64,000 nucleotides of DNA from Prorocentrum cordatum (GCA_963575745.1 CAUYUJ010014755.1:5663-69662), one strand, 5' to 3'. Numbered from the stretch's first letter, positions 49,722 to 60,367 are shown. Notes: generated by a model from the sequence alone, not told the origin. Translations and numbers: made by a program.

Positions 49722-50514
49722 AGGTTGCCAAGAAACTCTTTCAGACCAGTCATCCGTCCATGGAGTGTCGTGCCTGTGTGTCGCCTCCGTTGGTGCAGCT
49801 CTGGGGCATGTTTTATGAGTTAGTTGCCCAGAGAGAGAGAGAGAGAGAAAACAACACAAAACAAGTGAGAGCGAGACATTGGTGTTCCATGTGCTGGGGC
49901 TTGCCCATGGCTGTCGCCAGTGACATCCTTCGGATATGTTTCCGTGCCTTGAGTCCGCCCGCTCGGGATCTCAAGGGTTATGCAACTTGCAGAGTTTTTT
50001 TTTGCGACGGCCAGTTACGCCGACCCTGAGAAGGGCACCGCTTGAACGCAAGCGGCGGAGACTTGGCACGGGAGAAAGCGGCAGTGGTGGCTCCAGGTCG
50101 AGGGTGGACATATGCACGCAGCGCCCCGCAATTGCGGATAAGAGTGAGGTGGCGGGCGCGAGGTGGGTCGCGGGTGGGTCGCGGGTGGGTGGTCGCGTGT
50201 GGGTCGCGGGGTCGGATGGGGGTGGGCGTTGGGGGTCCGCAAGGGGGACGACGACATCTCGGCCATGTCTGGCTAGGGCAGGAGCTCGCGCAGCTTCTTC
50301 TCGCTTCGCGTGCAGGCGCGTCACGCACGACACGAACAGACATGGAAACAGTTTTCCCTTCCGGGGGACTCAGTCGATGGATCTATCAGAGTGAGGGGGC
50401 CGAACGGTCATTCACTGTCCCTGGGTACGTGGCTGCAATGGGATTCCGCGGTGCGGATTCGTGTTGTTGTTTGTTGTTTGTTGTTTGTTGTTGTTGTTTG
50501 GTGTCGTCGTCCCA
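49722..50514 (+). other. Region without a recognised gene, GGGTCGCGGGT repeat
   Basis: It contains a short (GA)n run (49832-49850) and GGGTCGCGGGTGGGTCGCGG units at 50160-50220. No credible ORF. Confidence 0.5.
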
Positions 50515-50810
50515 CCCGCAACCCGCCCCGCGACCCACCCCGCGACCCACCCCGCGACCCACCCGCGACCCACCCGCGACCCACCCCGCGACCCGCCCGC
50601 GACCCACCCCGCGACCCGCCCGCGGCTCACCCCGCGACCCACCCCACGACCCACCCGAGACCCACCCTGCGACCCGCCCGCGACCCACCCCGCGACCCGC
50701 CCGCGGCCCACCCCGCGACCCACCCCACGACCCACCCCACGACCCACCCGCGACCCATTCGCGACTCAACCGCGACCCACCCCGCGACCCACCCGCGACC
50801 CACCTTCGAC
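50515..50810 (+). repeat. CGACCCACCC tandem array
   Basis: Units of CCGCGACCCACCC type, complementary to the GGGTCGCGGGT units at 50160-50220. The long Pro/Thr/Arg ORFs are repeat translations. Confidence 0.85.
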
Positions 50811-51250
50811 CCAAACCACGTTCAAGATACAAACCACCATTTTCGGCGCTTGCGGCGGGTTTTTTTTGCATTCCTTCCAGGTGGAGAGCCCGCGACCCAC
50901 CCCGCGACCAACTCGCGACCAACCCGCGACCCAAACCACGTTCAGGGTACAAACCACATTTTTCAGCGCCTGCGGCGGGCATTTTCTGCATTCGTTTCAG
51001 GCGGAGAGCCCGCGGCCCACCCGCAACCACGTTCAGGGTACACACCAATTTGTTCGGCGCCTGCGGCGGGCATCTTTTGCATTCGTTCCCGGTGGAGAAC
51101 CCGCGGCTCACCCGCGACCCAAACCACGTTCAGTGTACAAACCAATTTGTTTGGCGCTTGCGGCGGGCTGCTTTTGCATTCCTTCCAGGTGGAGGTGGAG
51201 AGCCCGCGACCCACCCGCGACCCAAACCACGTTCATTGAACAAGCCAATG
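50810..51250 (+). repeat. Five-copy tandem repeat of about 100 bp
   Basis: Each unit starts GACCCAAACCACGTTCA and continues TACAAACCA, a TTTTCGGCGC-like stretch, TGCGGCGGGC, TTTGCATTC and GGTGGAGAGCCCGCG. Copies begin near 50810, 50930, 51025, 51118 and 51222; the last is partial. Confidence 0.75.
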
Positions 51251-51429
51251 CCGCACAAGCGCGGCGGCGGATTTTTGCATGCTGTCTGAGCCCGCAACGA
51301 CCTCTTCAAGCCCCGCGCATCCACACCAGCCCGTCCAGCAACTTTGCCCTGGCGAGTTGCCTTGATCAGAGAAGTCGGGGAGCATAAAGTGGAAAAGAGG
51401 ATTGCGTTGCCGTTATCTTGGGAAAGGAG

Positions 51430-51795
51430 GGGGAGGCAGGAGGAATAAGAAGTGGACGAGGAGGACGCGGAAGAAGAGAGGATGTCAGGATAATGTGGAG
51501 AAAGAGGAGGAGGAGGAGGAGGAGGAGGACGAGGAGGGGGGGAGGGGAGGAGGGGGAGGAGGAGGACGAGGAGGGCGAGAAGGAGGGGGGAGGGAGGAGG
51601 AGGGGGAGGAGGATGATGATGGACGACAATGGGAGGACGATGATGGAGGCCGACGAGGGGGAGGACGACAATGGGAGGACGATGATGGAAGGACGAGGGG
51701 GGGAGAGGGAGGACGAGGGGGGGAAGAGGAGGAGGAGGACGACGTGGAGGAGGAGGATGACGATGAGGACGAGGACGAGGACGAGGACGAGGAAG

Positions 51796-51870
<75 letters not shown>

Positions 51871-51871
51871 C

Positions 51872-51918
<47 letters not shown>
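51430..51918 (+). repeat. (GGA)n then (GAT)n microsatellite
   Basis: Purine-rich GGAGGA (51430-51790) passing into GATGAT (51790-51918). It runs straight into the left end of the tyrosine-recombinase retrotransposon. A GATGAGGATGAGG run also follows the right end, so the element seems to sit in a microsatellite. Confidence 0.85.
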
Positions 51919-51921
<3 letters not shown>

Positions 51922-52003
51922 GCCCGTTCTCGAACGATAATCGCTGGTGCGTTGAAGGCCGCGCGGGTTTTCCGAAACCGCCCCGGCTCAAGCCTTATCT
52001 GTG
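51919..52003 (+). repeat. Split direct repeat A1
   Basis: ATGGCCCGTTCTCGAACGAT and on, differing from A2 (60365-60452) at only about two of the first 74 bases. High identity suggests a recent insertion or repeat exchange. Confidence 0.85.
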
Positions 52004-52569
52004 AGGGCCTCAGGTGGCCTTGCTCCCTTCGGTTCCCGCATGCGCGCCGCGGCCCGCGGGGGAGGGCTGATCGCTTTCCACCTCCTCGCCGCCTGGGTGG
52101 CGCGGCGGTGGGGCTCCCCCTCGCCGGCGCCGCTGCCTGCGGCGCCGCCTGTGCCGGAGCCGCCGCGGGCGGCACCGCGGCGCCCGCTCCGCCCGCGCGG
52201 AGCTGCCCAGCGGCCGCGCCGCCTGCCTCCGCGCTGGTCCCGGACCTCTGCGCGGAGATCGCCCGGTGCCTGCCGGCGCCGCCGCTCCCGGCCTGGGAGT
52301 ACTGCCCAGATCCCTGCCCGGCTTGCCCCAAGCCGGAGGAGGGTGGCTTCAAGTGGGGCATCGAGCTCGGCATCGGGTTTTTCACCCTCCTGATCTGGGA
52401 GGCCGTCACCACTTGCTGGGCTGCGCTGCGCTGCCAGGTGCGGCGCCTGCTCTCAGGCGCGCGGGCGGCTGGGCCTCCGGCGGCGCCCGCGGCTCTGGAG
52501 GACGGCAGCCCGTCCGCCCAGGTTGATCGGCGCTTCCAAGGTGGCAAGGGAAGGTTGGTGGCTGCCTGA
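51919..52569 (+). CDS. Retrotransposon ORF1, proline-rich protein with a membrane segment
   Basis: 216 residues if it starts at the ATG of repeat A1 (MARSRTIIAGALKAARVFRN). An Ala/Pro-rich part with several Cys (CPDPCPACPKPEEG) is followed by a hydrophobic segment of about 20 residues (WGIELGIGFFTLLIWEAV), then a basic tail ending GGKGRLVAA. The stop overlaps the start of the next ORF as TGATG, which suggests coupled reinitiation. Function unknown; a membrane-anchored accessory or part of Gag are possible. Confidence 0.5.
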
Positions 52570-53878
52570 TGAACGTCGGCGATGAGCTGCTGGTCAGCTA
52601 TGACGTTCCTGGCGCTCCTCTGCTCCATCGCCGCCTCGTGGTCCGCGTCAGCCAGGTGCAGCCGCTGCACGCCGCCGTGGTTTCGCCCGACCTCGACCTG
52701 TTCATCGAGCACTTCACGGACGACAGCGACGACATCGACGCCTGGTATCGGTGCGGACCCGGCGGGGCAGTGCCCGCTGGGCTGGGCGGGGTGGCGCTGT
52801 ACGACTTCCAGCAGCCGCTCACGGCCCAGGAGTTCTTCAACCTCGTCCCGAGGGCCGAGGGCCTCGCCCGCGAGCACGACGGGCAGCTCGCCGCCGCGGC
52901 CGGCCCAGGCGCCGCCGGCGCCCTCGGGCCAGTGGTCCCGCTTGGGCTTCCAGCCGCGGGCCAGGCCGTCGCGCCCCCGGCTGGCGGCGGCGCGCCCGTG
53001 CTGGGAGTCGGCGTTGGAGCGGCTGGCGGCCTGGCTGCGCTCCTGGGCGCCCGCCCCCCAGGTGGTGGTGGCGCGCACGTCCCGCCTGCGGCTGCTGGCG
53101 CGCCCGCCCCCGGAGCGGCCGCGCTGGCCGCCCCCCCGCCGGCTGCAGCTCCCGCCGCCGCCGCTGGCGCGGCGCCGGCGGCCGGAGCCGCCGGGCTCGC
53201 TGCGGCGCCGGCGGGCGCCGGCGCCCTTGGGCAGGGGGCTGCCGCTGCAGGGGCCGCGCCAGGTCTCGCCGACGCCGGGGCCGCCGGCAGCGCGGCCAAC
53301 GACTGCAGGGCGCTGGCCGTCGCCTACGACATCAACGGGAAGCGGCGCAGGTCTTTCGCGGCAGGCGTCGCCCTCCTGGCCCCGACCACGCGGGGCGACT
53401 GGCCCATCCCGGGCCCCCGCACGGTGCACTGGGTGGCGACCTTCATGCTGGAGAACGGCGGTATCGCTCTGGGCCATCGTGCGCAGTGGAAGTCTAACAT
53501 ACGCCGCGGCCCCGAGGACGTCACGGTCTCGAACCACCTGGAGCGCAGCAAGATCTTTGAGACGGCGCTGTGCTACGACCAGCTGGAGGTCAGCAACCTT
53601 GCTTGCCTGGAGCTCGTGGTCGTCAGCTTCAGGCGCGCGAGGATATCCACCGCGACCTGCTCTTCGGCACGAAGAAGGGCGAGTCGGACGGCCACGGCGA
53701 GCACTACTACTTCACCGGGGTGGCTTCGACTCTTGGCCCCACGGTGGCACCGGCGCTCAGCACCTGGATCAGCGAGCAGGTCGCGCGCGAGAACGCTCTG
53801 GCCAAGGAGCGCAGGAAGGCCAGAGAGGAGCGCGCCCTCGCCAAGCCCAAGGGAAGGGCTAAGGGCGGCCAGGAGTGA
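52569..53878 (+). CDS. Retrotransposon Gag-like protein, one frame change
   Basis: It starts MNVGDELLVSYDVPGAP. A long Ala/Pro/Gly-rich stretch (about residues 100-230) leads to a conserved block: DCRALAVAYDINGKRRRSF, PIPGPRTVHWVATFMLENG, EDVTVSNHLERSK and FETALCYDQLEVSNLACLE. At about 53630 the signal moves to another frame, giving HRDLLFGTKKGESDG, STWISEQVARENALAKE and RRKAREERALAKPKG, then TGA. From memory, blocks of this kind (YDQL...A-x-x-E, KERRKAREERAL) are common in dinoflagellate predicted proteins linked to this element class. Confidence 0.55.
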
Positions 53879-53884
53879 CCCTGG

Positions 53885-55616
53885 GCCCGCCCGTCGCAGA
53901 TCAGGCTGCCTGCTGCTCCTTGGCTCCGGGGTGGCAGGCCTTCGACTTTTCAGCCACTTCGGGATGTCTCGCCAGCGCGACGTCTTCCCGCTACCTCTTC
54001 TTCATGTTCCTGAAGCTCCAGGCCCCGGCTTGGGCGGCTGCCGCGCCGTCGCCCGCCGTGGCCACCGCCGTCGCCACTCCTTGGACTGGGCCAACGACGG
54101 CATCGCCTCCCTCAACCAGCTCTCTGGGCGCGGTGGGGCGTCGGCCGGCGCGCCGACCGCCGCCCAGCAGCTGAGCCTCCAGCACTTGGAGCGCAGCTAC
54201 GCCGCCGTGGGCGCCTGCCCGGCCGACCTCCACCCCCGCGGGGGCCTTCGTGAGCTATGCGGCTCCGCCGTTCTGTGCGGCGAGACCCCTACCACCGTCG
54301 CGCCCTACAACAAGGACCTCGTGTCCCGGCCGGCCGCGGGCGCCGAGCCTGTTGACCTGGCCAGCGCGCTCGCCGCCGAGCACCCTTCCTGGTTGAGGGA
54401 CCTGACGGCCAAGATGCGACGAGCTTCGGCGGCAGCGGAAGCCACTGGGTGAGAGCTCGGACATGTCCGCCCCTACATCGACGCCGCCTTCCGCAACCAG
54501 CGCGTCTGCGCCGACTTCGTCAAGGGGATGCTGGATCGCGGAATGGCGCGCCTCGAGCCCACGACGGCTGGCGCGTCGGTTGGCTTGTGCATCGCCAAGA
54601 AGAAATCTGGCCAGCAGCGTATCATCTTCGACGCTCGTCTCGCCAACTGCGACTTCGAGCCGCCGCCGTCGACGCACCTGCCCTCAGCCTCGGCCTTCGC
54701 GAAGATGGAGACCAGCGATTGCGACGTGGTCTGGTACTCGGTCAGCGACATCCAGAACGCCTTCTACGCCATCGCTGTGCCGCCGGAGCTGGGGTCGCAC
54801 TTCAGGCTGCCCCCGGTTCGAGCAGGCGCCCTCGGCCGCCCTGAGGTTGGTGGTGAGCGGCCCTCGGCCGCCACTCTGCTCACCCCAGTGCTGACGGTGC
54901 TGCCGATGGGCTGGAGCTGGGCACTTCACCTCTGCCAGCTGGTCACCGAGGAGAGCCTGGCTCGGGGCGGGCTCAGCGCGGACGTCCTAGTCAAGGCCCG
55001 CGCCGCAGCCAGCCCCCTCGGGCCGACCCGCCCGTTGCAGGCGGCAGGCTACGTCGACAACTTCATGGTGCATGGCGCCCCCTGCAGCCAGGTGGCCGCC
55101 GCAGGCAGGCGGGCGACGGCCAGCTTCGTCGACCAGGGCTTCTCGGTTCACGAGAACACCGCCGAGCCCGTCTGCGCGACCGACTTCGCGGGCCTCTCCT
55201 TCGACGGGAAGGCCCACGCCGCGCGGGTGGCCACTAGGCGGATGTGGCGCCTGCGGCTCGCGATCGAGGAGCTGCTGGCGCGCGGCCGCTGCTCTGGTCA
55301 CGTCCTGGAGGTGGTCCTCGGGCGAGCTACCTGGATCATGCTGCTGCAGCGGTCGACTCTCTCGATCCTCAACACCGTCTACGCCCTCATCAAGTGCCAC
55401 CATCACCAGGTCGGCGCGATCTAGGACTCCGTGGCGCGGGAGCTCCGGCAGGTCAGGAACCTCCCCCCGCTCTTCGTGGCGCGCGCCGACGCCGAGTGGT
55501 GCCCTGGCGTGGCGGCCCCCGACGCCTCCTACTGGGGCTGCGGCGTCTGCGCACGGGCCGCGCCCCCCGAGCTGGTTGGCCGCTGGGGCCGCGCGGCTGA
55601 GAAGTGGCGCTACAAG
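53885..55616 (+). pseudogene. Retrotransposon reverse transcriptase, with two in-frame stops
   Basis: N-terminal part: RQRDVFPLPLLHVPE, NDGIASLNQLSG, TTVAPYNKDLVSRPA and LRDLTAKMRRA, then TGA at 54450. The same frame goes on ELGHVRPYIDAAFRNQ, GQQRIIFDARLANCDF, VWYSVSDIQNAFYAIAVPPE and VLPMGWSWALHLCQL, with the active-site region GYVDNFMVHG (55050-55079). TAG at 55422 follows VGAI. The frame then continues as RNase H (VARELRQVRNLPPLFVARAD) up to the inserted element. YVDN replaces the usual Y-x-D-D; this may be normal for the family. Confidence 0.7.
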
Positions 55617-57536
55617 TTGGAATTCACAGCCCCTCTGTTACGAAGCCGTTGTATAGGAGAGGGAACAGAGGACAGAGTGTTTACACAGTTTTGAGGAATT
55701 AGTGAATTCAGTATGGGTCCGGCTTGAAGTGCCTCGAAGAAAGCGCGCGCACCCGAATCGCAGACATATGGCTATATGCGGACCCAGGACACTTTGCTTC
55801 CCGCCGTCGTCCTCGCCCTTGCTCCGTTCCCCTTCCTGTCCTCCTTCCCCCGGATGGCGTCGAAAGCGTCCGCGGCTCGGGCGGGGGGGGGCCCTTCCCA
55901 CCTCCCTCATTATTCCTCGTTCCTCTTTGCCTCCCTGCTCCACCATCCGTCGTCCTACCTCGCCCGCCCCCCTTGTTCGAAAAGTGAAATCCCTGGCGCC
56001 GCGTGCCCGCGTCAGCGGTGAATGCTTTTCCGATATCCGAGCACAGCGGCGCAACCAAACAGAGGGGATTGCCAATGCGAGATTTCGGGGCGCGCCCAAA
56101 ATGCGGGCGGCACGGCCGCCGAGCACAGTCGCATCGCTAACGCGTAAATTATAGGTGCCTGCGGGTCCGCCCCCCTTGCCAGAGCAGTGATCTATATGGT
56201 CTATATGGCGACGCGTGGAGTTTTCATTGTTAAGAGGTCCTTGACATGTGACATCTCTCGTGTTTTCGGATTGCCGCGCGGCATTCTTTGGGGTCCTTCG
56301 AGGCCTTTTGGGGCGTATTCGGGCCGTTGGGGGCCGCTTTGGCGCCGCGTTGCACCGCGGCCGCCCTGGGCCAGGGAAGCGCGTATTTGCGGCTCTCTCG
56401 GGGGCGCCCTGGCCGGGGAAGTGCGCATTTGCATCCCCCCCCCAGCTGGGCATGTCGACCTCGGTTCTGGGTTGGCAAAGTCGGGGCGCCCTCGAGGTGG
56501 CGAGCGTTCACCTTTTCGAAATACACAGATCAAGGTGTGATCTGTGTGCACAGTTTGTGTCTTCAACTGTGTATTTTCGTGTGTGGGCCCGCTGTTTACA
56601 CAGATCGTGGTGTGATCTGTGTACACAGGTCTCGTTCCCATCTGTGTATTTGGAGTGTGCCCCTCGCGGGTGGTGTTGAATGGACGGGAACTTTCGCGTT
56701 TCTCTTCCGGCTGGTCCAGGGGCGGCGTCGCGCGCGGTCGAAATGCACAGCTCGTGTCTCCAATTGTGCATTTGTTGCGCGCCTCTCGCTGGAGTGGTCA
56801 CTGGGCGGGGGTTTCCGCGGGTCTCCTGGCTGGTCCAGGAGGGGGCCGTGGTCTGGGCATGCAAAGGCGCGGGGGGGGGTGGGGGTGGTGGGCCGTGGGA
56901 AGGAAGGGGTTCGATAGGAGGGGTGGCCGAGGGGCCAAGGATGAACGGGGCTGGACGAGGGCGGGGGAAGAGAGCCCAGGAGGATTTGCATCATCGGCGT
57001 CAGCATCACGAGGGCGAGGGAGGTGGGGGAGGGCAGAAGTTGGGGGCATGATGTGCACTAGGGCGTAGAGGATGGGAGGAGGGCAGGGATGTGGACGATG
57101 GGGGAACGAATCCGGCGCAGGAGGACGACGAGGAACGACGTGAATTGACACATGGGGGGGCAGTGTAGACGAAGGGCATGATGAGGACCGGGGCAATCGG
57201 AGGGGCATGAGGAGGGTGGGGCCGCAGCGAAGGGACATTTGGAAAAGGCGGGGGATGGGGCATGAGTTCGAGGCGGGCGCCAGCTAACGATTAGCTGAAC
57301 AGTGTTTTGCGTGTCCGCGCACCCCTGGAGCACAGTGACTGGTTGCAGAACTTCATGATCTGGGCAATCGTGCGCTTCGTGTTTCCAGGCCAAAGGCTCG
57401 AGTCCGCGACGCCCGTTGGCGTCGCGATGATGCCGCCCCGATCTGCCAGGCCGCATATGCACAGATACGCAGAATATGTGTTGCAACATTTGTTTCATGA
57501 CCCTCTCTATATTAACAGACCCACGTTGGATCCCAA
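55617..57536 (+). mobile_element. 1.9-kb inverted-repeat DNA element inside the retrotransposon
   Basis: Flanked by the 8-base duplication GCTACAAG (55609-55616 and 57537-57544). Its ends are inverted: TTGGAATTCA with TCTGTTA from the left, TTGGGATCCA with TCTGTTA from the right, 17 of 24 positions equal without gaps. Removing it with one duplication restores the tract ...WRY-KQGAAAARARAF. No transposase is recognised, so it is non-autonomous. An 8-base target duplication fits hAT or Merlin/P-type families. Confidence 0.75.
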
Positions 57537-57544
57537 GCTACAAG

Positions 57545-58200
57545 CAGGGCGCGGCCGCCGCGCGGGCGCGCGCCTTCGAGGGCACACGCCCGGCGGGGGT
57601 CGGCAATTCCCCCAAGCCCCCGCGCGCGGGGGTCGGCACTTCTCCCAGCCCCCGCCTTCGAGCTGCACGACGCCCTGGTGGGGGGCGACCTGCCCGACAG
57701 CCTGCGCCAGGCCGACGAGTGCAGGAGGGTTTGCGACATGGTGGGCCCGTCCTTCACGGACCCCGAGGCTTGGCACATCGTTGAGTCCTTCCCCTGGCGG
57801 GCTCCAGCGAACATCTTTCGTCTCGAGGGCCTCGCCCTGTCGAGCGCCCTCCGGCGCGCCCTTAGGGGCCGCAAGGCCTTCGGGGCTCGAATCCTGGCCC
57901 TCGTCGACAACATGGGCCTCGCCTTGGCCGCGGGCAAGGGCCGCTCCGCCGCCTGCCAGATCCGGGACGTCCTTCGAGAGTTTTGCGCTTTGACTCTGGG
58001 CTGCCGCCTGCACTTAGGTGTTCGTTGGGCCCCGTCAGAGAGGAATCCCTCAGATGCTCCGTCCAGAGGCTGCTGCTACATCAAGGAGCAGGGCGGGCCC
58101 GACGGCGCCGCTGCGGCCACTGACCCAGTCCCTGATGATGCTGGTCCTTGTCCTGTCCTGCCAGCCGCCCCCCGCGCTTCCCCGACCTCGAGGCGGTCAG
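57545..58200 (+). pseudogene. Retrotransposon RNase H, second part
   Basis: After a frame change near 57560-57660 the frame reads LHDALVGGDLPDSLRQAD, EGLALSSALRRALRGRK, ARILALVDNMGLALAAGKGRS and LHLGVRWAPSERNPSDAPSR. The D-N and W-x-P-S-E-x-N-P-x-D-x-P-S-R patterns are typical of DIRS/Ngaro RNase H. Confidence 0.65.
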
Positions 58201-58294
58201 CCCCCTTCGAGGCCAGGACCTTGGCAGCGGCGGTGGGAGGCTGGATGGCCCACCTGGCGGCCCCTTCAGCGGCGGCGGCGCGTGCGAGGAGGAT

Positions 58295-59320
58295 CCGATG
58301 CCAGCGATCATCGCCCAGCTCGGAGCCCCCCCCCCGGCCTCGTTCCAGCTCGCCTACCTGGAGAGCCGCTCGATCGCCGGCCCGACGCAGAAGGACTACT
58401 TCAAGAAGGTTCGCGCGTTCCTGGAGTGGGCGATGGAGTCGAAGGTCGAGTGGGACTCGCAGTGTGGCCTCGACCTGGGGCTGGCGCTCTACATGGAGAA
58501 GCTCTTCTTCCCGGGGTGCGCCGGGGACGTGGCGAGCAAGACCCTGGCGGCGGTGAAGTTCTACCACGCCGAGGTCGGCCGCTACGGCCACCTCAGCATG
58601 CCTCGGGCCAGCCGGGCGCTGGCGGGCTGGGGCAAGGTAGTGCCCCGGAAGACCCGCCTTCTGGTTCCCTGGGTGCTGGCGGCCGCGCTGGTGGGGCACG
58701 TGCTCGCCAACAACCTGATCGAGCACGCGATCGCCACCCTGATCTCGTTCCACGCGTACCTCCGGCCTGGCGAGTGCGACGCGCCGACGTCGATGCAGCT
58801 GGCCCCGCCAGTGGCAGCTGCAGGAGCAACTGCCGCCCACTGGGCCCTGCTGCTGGGCCCCGCCGAGCTCGAGAAGCCGACGAAGGCGGGGGCCTACGAC
58901 GAGAGCGTGGTGCTGGACGACTTCGGCCTCTTGCACCAGTCGCTGCCGGCCCTGAAGGCGCGCTGCCTGCGAGCAGATCAGCGGCTCTGGTGCTTCCCGC
59001 CCGGCGACCTGTCGGGGCAGCTGCAGGTGTCGGCCGCGGCGCTGGGGCCCAGCGCGACGGGCATCACCGCCCACGGCCTCCGGCACGGCGGCGCCTCGCA
59101 CGACCTCCTGCTGAAGTCGCGGAGCGTCTTGGAGGTCAAAGGCCGGGGCCGCTGGCGCAGCGACTCGATGCTCAAGCGGCGCGGCAAGGAGGCTCGGGCG
59201 CTCGCCGAGCTCCACAAGGCTCCGGCGCCGATCGTGGTGTGCGGCCGCCGCGTCTCGGAGGGCCTCGAGAGCGCGTTCCTCGTCGGGCGGCCGCCCCCTC
59301 CGTCTCCGCCGCGGTCCTGA
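58295..59320 (+). CDS. Retrotransposon tyrosine recombinase
   Basis: About 340 residues. An N-terminal SAM-like part (FQLAYLESRSIAGPTQKDY, KKVRAFLEWA) precedes the catalytic part. The first Arg lies in HAYLRPGECDA (58762). The H-x-x-R box is HGLRHGGASHD (59072-59104). GRGRWRSDSMLKRRGKEA follows, where the nucleophile Tyr is expected (R-Y-x-K); this copy has Arg. The enzyme would integrate a circular cDNA by strand exchange without target duplication. The frame is intact, yet loss of the Tyr would kill it. The start is uncertain because it overlaps the RNase H frame. Confidence 0.65.
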   Translation, partial: PMPAIIAQLGAPPPASFQLAYLESRSIAGPTQKDYFKKVRAFLEWAMESKVEWDSQCGLDLGLALYMEKLFFPGCAGDVASKTLAAVKFYHAEVGRYGHLSMPRASRALAGWGKVVPRKTRLLVPWVLAAALVGHVLANNLIEHAIATLISFHAYLRPGECDAPTSMQLAPPVAAAGATAAHWALLLGPAELEKPTKAGAYDESVVLDDFGLLHQSLPALKARCLRADQRLWCFPPGDLSGQLQVSAAALGPSATGITAHGLRHGGASHDLLLKSRSVLEVKGRGRWRSDSMLKRRGKEARALAELHKAPAPIVVCGRRVSEGLESAFLVGRPPPPSPPRS

Positions 59321-59374
59321 GCGACCAGGAGGTGCGCGCCCGGCTGCGACGCGTACTCAGGCGGGCGCTTCGCA

Positions 59375-60148
59375 GCAGTTCCGCGAGCAGAAAACAAGTT
59401 TTTGCTCGAGCTGTTCGCCGACGAAGCCGGCCTGTCTAAAGCCATGCGTTCTCCAGGGTTTGGTGTCGTTTCAGCAGATATAATCAGTCAGCCCTGGTTT
59501 GATCTGAATCGCCCCGTTGTCCAGTCCACCCTCCTGGGCTGGATCTCCAGCGGTGTTGCAGTATCAGTGTGGCTTGGGACTCCCCGTTGCGCCTGGTCCC
59601 AGGCGCGCCGCGGGCCTCCGGGTTCAAGCTGGCGCCGCCTCCGCGACCCCGCGAACCTCTGGGGCCTCCCTAACCTCGACCCTCGGGCCTCTAAGGCCTG
59701 CAAGCGGGGCAACTCCCAGCTTAGGTTTAGCCTGCGAGTCGCCCGCGCCTGCATCCGAGTGGGCACCCCAGTGGCCCTAGAGAATCCAGGGCCCAGCTGG
59801 ATGTGGCAAGTCCCCTCGCTTCAGCGGCTCTGTAGAGATCGGACCAGCCACAATTGCACGACGGACTTCTGTGGGTTCGGCGCCGGGTGGCGCAAGCGGA
59901 CCCGGGTCCAGGTCTGGGCCCCCTCGTTCTCTATTTTTCTCCCCCCCCTCTGCCGTGGGAGGGGGGGCATCTGCAGTCACGCGAATAAGCCCCACATCGT
60001 GCTGACTGGAGTCGATCAGAGCTCGGGCAAATTGTGGGCGAGAGTCGCGGAGCCTTACCCTGTTCGGTTTTGCCACGCCTTTGCCCGAGCGCTGAAGAAC
60101 AGCATTGATTATAATCGCCTCTGCCGCCTGCGGCAGATAATATATTAA
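59375..60148 (+). CDS. Retrotransposon DNA-methyltransferase-like protein
   Basis: Same frame as the recombinase, after its stop; the frame is open from 59321. The SAM-binding start is NKFLLELFADEAGLSKAM, followed by GFGVVSADI. A GTPRCAWSQARRG box (59576) sits where C5-cytosine methyltransferases have P-C; here the spacing is P-R-C. ALENP (59777-59788) fits the E-N-V/P motif. DFCGFGAGWRKRTRVQVW and GICSHANKPHIVLTG follow. Cytosine methyltransferases have been reported inside dinoflagellate retrotransposons. C5 specificity is inference; an N6-adenine enzyme as in other DIRS-type elements is the alternative. The stop is 42 bases before repeat B1. Confidence 0.6.
   Translation, partial: AVPRAENKFLLELFADEAGLSKAMRSPGFGVVSADIISQPWFDLNRPVVQSTLLGWISSGVAVSVWLGTPRCAWSQARRGPPGSSWRRLRDPANLWGLPNLDPRASKACKRGNSQLRFSLRVARACIRVGTPVALENPGPSWMWQVPSLQRLCRDRTSHNCTTDFCGFGAGWRKRTRVQVWAPSFSIFLPPLCRGRGGICSHANKPHIVLTGVDQSSGKLWARVAEPYPVRFCHAFARALKNSIDYNRLCRLRQIIY
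60120..60137 (+). other. Perfect hairpin at the end of the methyltransferase ORF
   Basis: TCTGCCGC and GCGGCAGA with a CT loop, followed by TAATATATTAACCAGCG. It lies in the last codons and just before the split repeats, so it may be a 3' processing or priming signal of the element. Confidence 0.5.
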
Positions 60149-60189
60149 CCAGCGGCTGTTGCCAGGAGCCCGCAAGGGGTTGTGTGGGT

Positions 60190-60367
60190 TTCTCCTCGCT
60201 CCTCCTCGTTCGCCGTGTGTGTGTGTGTGTTGTGTGTGTGTGTCAGTGCCGTGTCGGCGTTCGCCCCTCCCCTTCCCCCACCGAGTTCAGTGAATGCCGC
60301 CGTGCCTGCTCGAGAGCCGGGCCTGAGACGCGCAAGAAACTCTCCTGGCCCGGATAGCTGGTGCGAT
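60190..60367 (+). repeat. Split direct repeat B1
   Basis: Begins TCTCCTCGCTCCTCCTCG, has a (GT)n run and CAGTGCCGTGTCGGCGTTCG, and ends GATAGCTGGTGCGAT. Copy B2 follows A2. Confidence 0.8.

Noticed and set aside
50042-51387. Pro/Arg-rich ORFs of 300-415 aa
   Set aside because: They run through the CGACCCACCC array and the 100-base tandem repeat; each repeat copy is read in whatever frame is open.
51366-53537. 723-aa minus-strand ORF opposite the retrotransposon Gag
   Set aside because: It is the shadow of the Gag frame plus microsatellite; all recognisable motifs are on the plus strand.
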